In this document: piece by piece, positions 58,908 through 64,000 of the stretch
How the letters are laid out: each line of letters opens with the position of its first letter
How positions within the stretch are numbered: position 1 is the first letter of the stretch
Assembly: GCA_947175055.1 (NCBI GenBank)
Contig: CAMWLJ010000003.1
Location: 1-64,000 of the forward strand
Direction of reading: 5' to 3'
Source of the DNA: an uncultured Lachnospiraceae bacterium
Lineage (GTDB): Bacteria; Bacillota; Clostridia; Lachnospirales; Lachnospiraceae
Length of the DNA stretch: 64,000 nucleotides
Notes under the pieces: generated by a model
What the model was told of the DNA's origin: nothing
Databases searched by the model: none
Seen by the model: only the letters and a program-made list of their open reading frames with translations
Position numbers and translations under genes: made by a program

Positions 58908-59187
58908 ACAGCACTCTTCCTTCTGCTTCTATCGCTTCCTTCAGTTCCTTCTGCACGGCACTGTCCAGATTTACCACATCATATCTTAACGGTGTTGAAG
59001 TCTCCTCCTCCACATCCAATACAAACCGCGAAATATTCCCGCCGCATACGGCCAGATCGATATCACTGGCGCGGCGGTGATCTCCACGCGCCCTCGAACC
59101 GAATAAGATCACTTTATCAATATCATACTTGCGCGCCAACGCACATATTTCCTGAATGACGGTAAGTCCGATCCCGGTCTCCTGCAT
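58894..59187 (-). CDS. MNT-type minimal nucleotidyltransferase
   Basis: KVILFGSRARGDHRRASDIDLAVCGG; overlaps the HEPN gene by 14 bp. Confidence 0.9.
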   Translation of the reverse strand: MQETGIGLTVIQEICALARKYDIDKVILFGSRARGDHRRASDIDLAVCGGNISRFVLDVEEETSTPLRYDVVNLDSAVQKELKEAIEAEGRVLYEKI

Positions 59188-59198
59188 AACCCTCTCCC

Positions 59199-59277
59199 TC
59201 ATAAAGCGCTCTTCCTTCTGTCTCTATCGCTTCCTTCAGTTCCTTCTGCACCGCATGTCCAGATTTACCGCATCATA
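59199..59277 (-). repeat. Partial tandem duplication of the MNT gene 3' end
   Basis: cataaagcgctcttccttctgtctctatcgcttccttcagttccttctgcaccgcatgtccagatttaccgcatcata parallels 58905-58981. Confidence 0.75.
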
Positions 59278-59369
59278 CACAGATGCCCTTTCGTTCCAAT
59301 GCGGCCGCATATAATCATCCTGCTTATACTATAACACCCGTTTTAACCATTGCCAATCAAAATTCTGCA

Positions 59370-59398
59370 TTGTACCACGCTTCAAAATGAGGTATGAT
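59370..59398 (+). promoter_or_regulatory. Candidate sigma-A promoter
   Basis: TTGTAC - 17 bp - TATGAT upstream of the 59452 CDS. Confidence 0.35.
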
Positions 59399-59451
59399 TA
59401 TAAAATGACCACCATTTACAATCACACACAGGAGACAGGAGACGATCAGAC

Positions 59452-60657
59452 ATGGACAACGCACCGGCAAGCTATCCTTTTTACAGGATCAAGGAAAAAG
59501 AACTGCTTTATGACATCAATCTTCTTCGGGATTCTCTTACACAAAACTGGGGCAATTTCGTTATGGGTTACTCTTTCAAGACCAACTCCCTGCCCTGGCT
59601 CCTTTCCTATCTCAGAAAGGAAGGCTTCTACGCGGAAGTAGTCTCCGCCGAGGAATATGACCTGGCGCACCGCCTTGGCTATCACGGCCGGCAGATCATT
59701 TACAACGGCCCGATCAAGGACAGGAAGATCTTCGAGACAGTCCTGATCGCCGGCGGCTATGTGAATCTGGATTCCTCTGACGAACTTACCTGGATGGAAG
59801 AACTGAGCCAGCTCTACCCGGCCCATGAATTTGGCGTGGGGCTTCGAGTGAACTGCGATATCGCCGCCCTCTGTCCGCAGGAAGAACTGGTGGAATCCGA
59901 AGGCGGCCGTTTCGGATACTGTTATGAGAACGGTGTGCTGGCAGATGCCATAGCCCGGCTGACACGTCTGCCGAATGTGCGGGTGGCCGGACTCCATCTC
60001 CACTCCTCCACCCAGTCCAGGACCGTACAGGTTTACGGCGCTCTCGCCGGTATGGCCGTACGGATCGCACAGGAATACAGTCTCTCCCTCTCTTATATCG
60101 ATATGGGCGGCGGCTATTTCGGCGGCCGGGACGACAAACCGGATTACCGTGATTATTTCAAAGAGATCTGCAAAGTGCTCGGCACCCATTTTGACCGGGA
60201 GAAGACCACCCTGATCGCCGAACCCGGCGTTTCCCTGATCTCCCGCGCCACCACTTTTGAGACCCGGGTACTGGATATCAAGGATATCCGCGGCAGAAAA
60301 TTTATCGTCACGGACGGCAGCCGCGTCAACTTAAACCCGCTCGTTACAAGACACGTATATCCCCATCATATCGAGTACTGCAGCGACAGCAGCATACGGG
60401 CGTGCGAGAAGTCCCAATGGGTCTGCGGCGCTACCTGCATGGAGTACGACAGGCTCTTTGAGATCGTGGACGGCGCTGCGCTTGCTGTCGGGGATAAGAT
60501 CATCTATGACACCGCCGGCGGCTATACCATGTGCCTGAATCCGCTTTTTATCCATTATTTCCCGGCAGTGGTCATTGAGAAGGCGGATGGAAGTTTCTTT
60601 ACCGCAAGGAAAGCCTGGGGGAACGACGAATATCTGCAGAAGAATTACCTGGAATAA
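59452..60657 (+). CDS. Group IV (LysA/ODC-type) PLP-dependent decarboxylase
   Basis: FVMGYSFKTNSLPWLLSYLRKEGFYAEVVSAEEYDLAHRLGY (PLP Lys), GLHLHSSTQSR, DMGGGYFGG, AEPGVSLISRAT, CGATCMEYDRL. Confidence 0.88.
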   Translation: MDNAPASYPFYRIKEKELLYDINLLRDSLTQNWGNFVMGYSFKTNSLPWLLSYLRKEGFYAEVVSAEEYDLAHRLGYHGRQIIYNGPIKDRKIFETVLIAGGYVNLDSSDELTWMEELSQLYPAHEFGVGLRVNCDIAALCPQEELVESEGGRFGYCYENGVLADAIARLTRLPNVRVAGLHLHSSTQSRTVQVYGALAGMAVRIAQEYSLSLSYIDMGGGYFGGRDDKPDYRDYFKEICKVLGTHFDREKTTLIAEPGVSLISRATTFETRVLDIKDIRGRKFIVTDGSRVNLNPLVTRHVYPHHIEYCSDSSIRACEKSQWVCGATCMEYDRLFEIVDGAALAVGDKIIYDTAGGYTMCLNPLFIHYFPAVVIEKADGSFFTARKAWGNDEYLQKNYLE

Positions 60658-60732
60658 ATTCCCGCGGCATTCACTCTGAGGAAGCTGGATGCATAAGACC
60701 GTGCAAATCTCTGTAACAGGAAAGGAATTGTT

Positions 60733-61785
60733 ATGAACAAATCATTCAAGATAGGATCACGAACCATCTCCGCCGACTCTCCTGCCTTTATCGTGGCGGA
60801 GATCTCAGCCAACCACAATCAGGATTACAACCGGGCGGTAGAGATCATCCATGCGGCCAAAGAAGCCGGTGCGGACGCGGTGAAGCTGCAGACCTATACG
60901 GCCGATTCCATCACCCTGGACTGCGACGACGAATGCTTCCAGATCAACGAAGGCACCATCTGGGACGGAACTACGCTCTATAAGCTCTATCAGGAAGCCT
61001 ATACGCCCTGGGACTGGCAGCCTAAGCTGAAAGAAGAAGCAAACCGGCTGGGACTGGAGTGCTTCTCTTCTCCCTTCGACCTTACTTCCGTGGATTTTCT
61101 GGAGAAAATGGATGTACCCGCCTATAAGATCGCTTCCTACGAGATCAACGATATTCCCATGATCCGTAAGATCGCGCGCCTGCACAAGCCTATGATCTTC
61201 GCCACCGGCATCGCTTATCCGGAGGATATCGAGCGGGCGCTCAATGTCTGTAAACAGGAAGGAAATGAAGATGTAATCCTGTTAAAATGCGTTTCCTCCT
61301 ATCCCACCCCCTACGAGGCGGTAAACTTAAACGTGATCCCCACACTGGCTAAGACCTACGATTGTCTGGCAGGCATCTCCGATCACACGCTGGGCACCAT
61401 CGTCTCCGCGGGAGCTATCCCGCTGGGAGCCAAAATGATAGAGAAGCATCTTACCCTGCGCCGGGCGGACGGCGGCCCGGACGGCCCCTTCTCCATGGAG
61501 CCGGAAGAATTTCGCCAGATGGTCGAACAGATCCGCATTCTGGAGAAAGCGCTTGGAAGCAGCGAATATATTCTGACCGATGCCCAGAAGCTGGAGCATG
61601 AAGGTTCCCGTTCCCTTTTCGTGGTGGAAGATATTCCGGCAGGAGGGCTTCTTACTCCTGACAATATCCGTTCCATCCGCCCCGGCAACGGCCTGCATAC
61701 CATGTATTATGAAGAAATCCTGGGAAAGAAGGCGAAGCATTTCCTGAAGAAAGGGACGCCCCTGGCGTGGGAACTGATCGACTGA
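60733..61785 (+). CDS. pseI: Pseudaminic acid synthase (NeuB/PseI family)
   Basis: FIVAEISANHNQDYNRAVEIIHAAKEAGADAVKLQTYTADSITLDC...TTLYKLYQEAYTPWDWQ...KYASY-like PAYKIASYEINDIP; C-terminal SAF domain. Confidence 0.93.
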   Translation: MNKSFKIGSRTISADSPAFIVAEISANHNQDYNRAVEIIHAAKEAGADAVKLQTYTADSITLDCDDECFQINEGTIWDGTTLYKLYQEAYTPWDWQPKLKEEANRLGLECFSSPFDLTSVDFLEKMDVPAYKIASYEINDIPMIRKIARLHKPMIFATGIAYPEDIERALNVCKQEGNEDVILLKCVSSYPTPYEAVNLNVIPTLAKTYDCLAGISDHTLGTIVSAGAIPLGAKMIEKHLTLRRADGGPDGPFSMEPEEFRQMVEQIRILEKALGSSEYILTDAQKLEHEGSRSLFVVEDIPAGGLLTPDNIRSIRPGNGLHTMYYEEILGKKAKHFLKKGTPLAWELID

Positions 61786-61787
61786 CA

Positions 61788-61890
61788 TATAGTTAACGAC
61801 ATTAGAAATTTCGTTTTCGGCATTGCAGGAGCTGCCGTATATGGCTCCTGCAAGAGACGGAAACAGAAATTTGTTATGTCGTTTACTATA
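61788..61890. repeat. 103-bp MITE/REP-like near-perfect palindrome
   Basis: tatagttaacgacattagaaattt...aaatttgttatgtcgtttactata arms (21/24 match) plus inner gcaggagc/gctcctgc. Confidence 0.8.
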
Positions 61891-61913
61891 AATACCCGTA
61901 CAGTTATTGCACA

Positions 61914-63107
61914 TCACGCCAGCCGAAACAACGCTTTGACCCTGCGCACCTTATCCCGCAGTTCCCCTTCTTCTCCTTCCAGAATAAAATATCCTCTCCC
62001 CATGAGGGAATGGCCGTCCGACACCGGCAGCAGCTCCTCCCCGGCCCTGATATGGCATTCCCAGCCGATCAGTGAGGGTTCCGACTTCCGCACCTGGTCT
62101 TGCGTCGGCACATCCATGACCTCTCCCTGCAGATCGAAATAATGGATCATCGCCTGTCTGGTCACGGCCGGCGTGAAATTCCATGCCTGTCCCATCCTGT
62201 ACTTGATATATTCTTCTGCCATATCAATTCCCGTACACAGCGGCGTAAAAAGATTGTGCAGATTATGCCCCGAAGGCCGCGCAGACATCTCGATCACAAA
62301 AGGACCCTGCGCACTGCGGATCAAGTCTGCATGGAGAAGACATTCCCCCAATCCAAGACAATCCACTACCTTCCTCATATACTCCCATGCCTGCTGCCAG
62401 AAAGGCTCTTCGGGCAGCACCGACACATACCCCACTGCCTGTCTGGCCGGCGGCGGCGTATTCTCCTTCTTCCGCAGCAGTACCATATGAAAAAGGCCGC
62501 CGATCACGGCGCCGTCCACACCATATTCTTCTCCGGCCATGCATTCCTCCAGTACATATTCCTCCTGCGTGCCCTTTAAAATACGCATCTGCGCTGTCAG
62601 CTGTTCTGCATTTTCCAGCATCTGTATTCCTCTGCTGCCGGAACCGAACCGCGGCTTCAGGATGGCCGGATACATAAGCAGCGTTCTGTCCTCTGCAAAT
62701 TTCCCAGCCAGCATATCCGGATCAAAACCGTCCGCTCCGCCCACCGCAAAGCAATGGCTTCTTCTCAGATCCTGCTCCTGCAGCTTCTGGTGGAAACGGT
62801 ATTTGTCCGTACACAAAACCGCCATCTGCCTGCTGATCCCCGGAAGTCCCAGCGCATCGTTAACTGCCCCGATGGTCGTAAGATATCTGCCGATCGGAAC
62901 GGTCAGCACGAAATCTGCGCCCTCTTTCTGCACTGCTTCTATGACTGCCTTTTCGTCTGAGATATCCACCACCAGTCCCCTGTCGGCTGCCTGCAGTCCC
63001 TCGGCCTTCGGATTCCCATCCAGAGCCGTCACAGACAGGCCCATCTCATGAGCTTTTTCTATCGTATGAAACGCCTCACCGCTGGCACCGATGATCACTG
63101 CTTTCAT
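61914..63107 (-). CDS. ATP-grasp ligase (CarB/PurK-like)
   Basis: MKAVIIGASGEAFHTIEKAHEMGLSVTALDGNP; AILKPRFGSGSRGIQML; YVLEECMAGEEYGVDGAVIGG; LHADLIRSAQGPFVIEMSARPSGHNLHN. Confidence 0.88.
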   Translation of the reverse strand: MKAVIIGASGEAFHTIEKAHEMGLSVTALDGNPKAEGLQAADRGLVVDISDEKAVIEAVQKEGADFVLTVPIGRYLTTIGAVNDALGLPGISRQMAVLCTDKYRFHQKLQEQDLRRSHCFAVGGADGFDPDMLAGKFAEDRTLLMYPAILKPRFGSGSRGIQMLENAEQLTAQMRILKGTQEEYVLEECMAGEEYGVDGAVIGGLFHMVLLRKKENTPPPARQAVGYVSVLPEEPFWQQAWEYMRKVVDCLGLGECLLHADLIRSAQGPFVIEMSARPSGHNLHNLFTPLCTGIDMAEEYIKYRMGQAWNFTPAVTRQAMIHYFDLQGEVMDVPTQDQVRKSEPSLIGWECHIRAGEELLPVSDGHSLMGRGYFILEGEEGELRDKVRRVKALFRLA

Positions 63108-63130
63108 AACTGTTGCCACAGGCTCTCTTT

Positions 63131-63832
63131 TCATGCTTGCCGGCACCTCCCTGTCATCTTCCGGTATTTTAATTCCGCAATCTCCCAGTCATCCTGATTA
63201 TCGATATCCTGCACCTCAAGTTCACTCATGATCATCGGCACCATATGCGGCAGATCCGTCGTCTTATATTCCATAAAGGGCGCCGTCCTGCAGCAATAAA
63301 ACTGTCCGCAGTCATGATAATACGGTTCCAGATCCTGGGAGCGCGTCCGTGCATGCTCCGGCCATTTCATCCGCAGCTCTCCTGCCTCATTTAAGATCAT
63401 GCACCGCTGCGGCGGGAAAGAAAATGCCACCACCGGCATCACGGAATCCGCCTGCTCCAATAGTCCCATGGCCTTCTGCAGTTTCTGTGCCGTCACAAAG
63501 GGGGCCGTTGGATAGATACAGCAGAAGGTATCAAACTCCCTGCCCTGCTCACGGTACGCGAGCAATACCTCCATCAGCACATCATCCGTGCCTGCATAGT
63601 CTCCTGCGTTCGCGCTGCTGCGCATAAAAGGCACCTGCGCGCCGGCTGCCTGCGCGATCTTTGCAATCTCCGCATCATCCGTAGATACCATGACTTCTTC
63701 AAACAAGCCCGACTGCAATGCTGCCTCTATCGAATACTCAATGATCGGTTTCCCGCAGAATTCCTTGATGTTTTTGCGCGGTATCCGCTTGCTGCCTCCT
63801 CTGGCAGTAATTATCGCTATAGATGAACCCAT
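63131..63832 (-). CDS. pseF: Pseudaminic acid cytidylyltransferase (NeuA/PseF family)
   Basis: IAIITARGGSKRIPRKNIKEFCGKPIIEYSIEAALQSGLFEEVMVSTDD; TAPFVTAQKLQKAM; DIDNQDDWEIAELKYR. Confidence 0.94.
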   Translation of the reverse strand: MGSSIAIITARGGSKRIPRKNIKEFCGKPIIEYSIEAALQSGLFEEVMVSTDDAEIAKIAQAAGAQVPFMRSSANAGDYAGTDDVLMEVLLAYREQGREFDTFCCIYPTAPFVTAQKLQKAMGLLEQADSVMPVVAFSFPPQRCMILNEAGELRMKWPEHARTRSQDLEPYYHDCGQFYCCRTAPFMEYKTTDLPHMVPMIMSELEVQDIDNQDDWEIAELKYRKMTGRCRQA

Positions 63833-63911
63833 ACTGAGCCTCCTCGTAAATCTTATTGTAATCTTACTTTTCTATATTAATATACCACAATAATATACCA
63901 CAACTTATATC

Positions 63912-64000
63912 TATAGTAAACGACATAACAAATTTCTGTCTCTTGCAGAAGCCATATACGATAGCCCCTGCAAAGACAAAAAGGAAATTCCGCTGCAAGG
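63912..64000. repeat. Second copy of the 61788 palindrome, truncated by the window end
   Basis: tatagtaaacgacataacaaatttctgtctcttgcagaagccatatacgatagcccctgcaaagacaaaaaggaaatt, inverted relative to copy 1. Confidence 0.75.

Noticed and set aside
59387-59641. 84-aa plus ORF overlapping the LysA-like gene start
   Set aside because: Out of frame with a well-supported decarboxylase; no domain.
1-64000. CRISPR arrays, rRNA, intact IS transposases, prophage genes
   Set aside because: No regular repeat-spacer arrays, rRNA-like sequence, transposase or phage structural motifs were recognised.

Overview
This 64 kb window looks like Lachnospiraceae/Clostridia-type chromosome, judged from gene content and codon style only. 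The left part (1-18.2 kb) is mostly housekeeping: a NlpC/P60 hydrolase, asnS, an FKBP/trigger-factor-like lipoprotein, a MATE transporter, murI, a GntR regulator, ispE and a divergent LysR/chrA-chrA pair. It also holds a decayed patch (about 10.3-15.5 kb) with a frameshifted sulfatase remnant, a truncated anaerobic sulfatase-maturase and an intact UPF0175/DUF3368 toxin-antitoxin pair. From 18.2 to 58.4 kb there is one ~40 kb run of minus-strand genes for a complex surface glycan: GT4/GT2/GT10 transferases, several GT-C/DUF6020-like membrane proteins, a PglC-type initiating transferase, PglF/PglE-like bacillosamine-type enzymes, a WecE-type aminotransferase, TviB/WbpP-type UDP-GalNAcA enzymes, a Wzy-like protein, a PglK/MsbA-like ABC exporter and GtrA. 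The right end (57.3-63.8 kb) carries a pseudaminic-acid module (pseI- and pseF-like) interleaved with a LysA-like PLP decarboxylase, an ATP-grasp ligase, a sialyltransferase-like protein and a HEPN/MNT pair. The two strongest candidates for an undescribed system are: (1) a dlt-like cassette containing a stand-alone formyltransferase (F), adenylation enzyme (A) and carrier protein (T) with MBOAT and SGNH proteins, which could transfer N-formyl-aminoacyl groups to a glycan; and (2) the pseudaminate + LysA-like + ATP-grasp module, which could make an aminoacyl- or amine-decorated nonulosonate. Several dispersed palindromic repeats are also present, including a ~103-bp MITE-like palindrome with an internally deleted 35-bp copy and a two-hairpin element with a compensatory base-pair change between its copies. 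No search tools were available; family names come from motif recognition.
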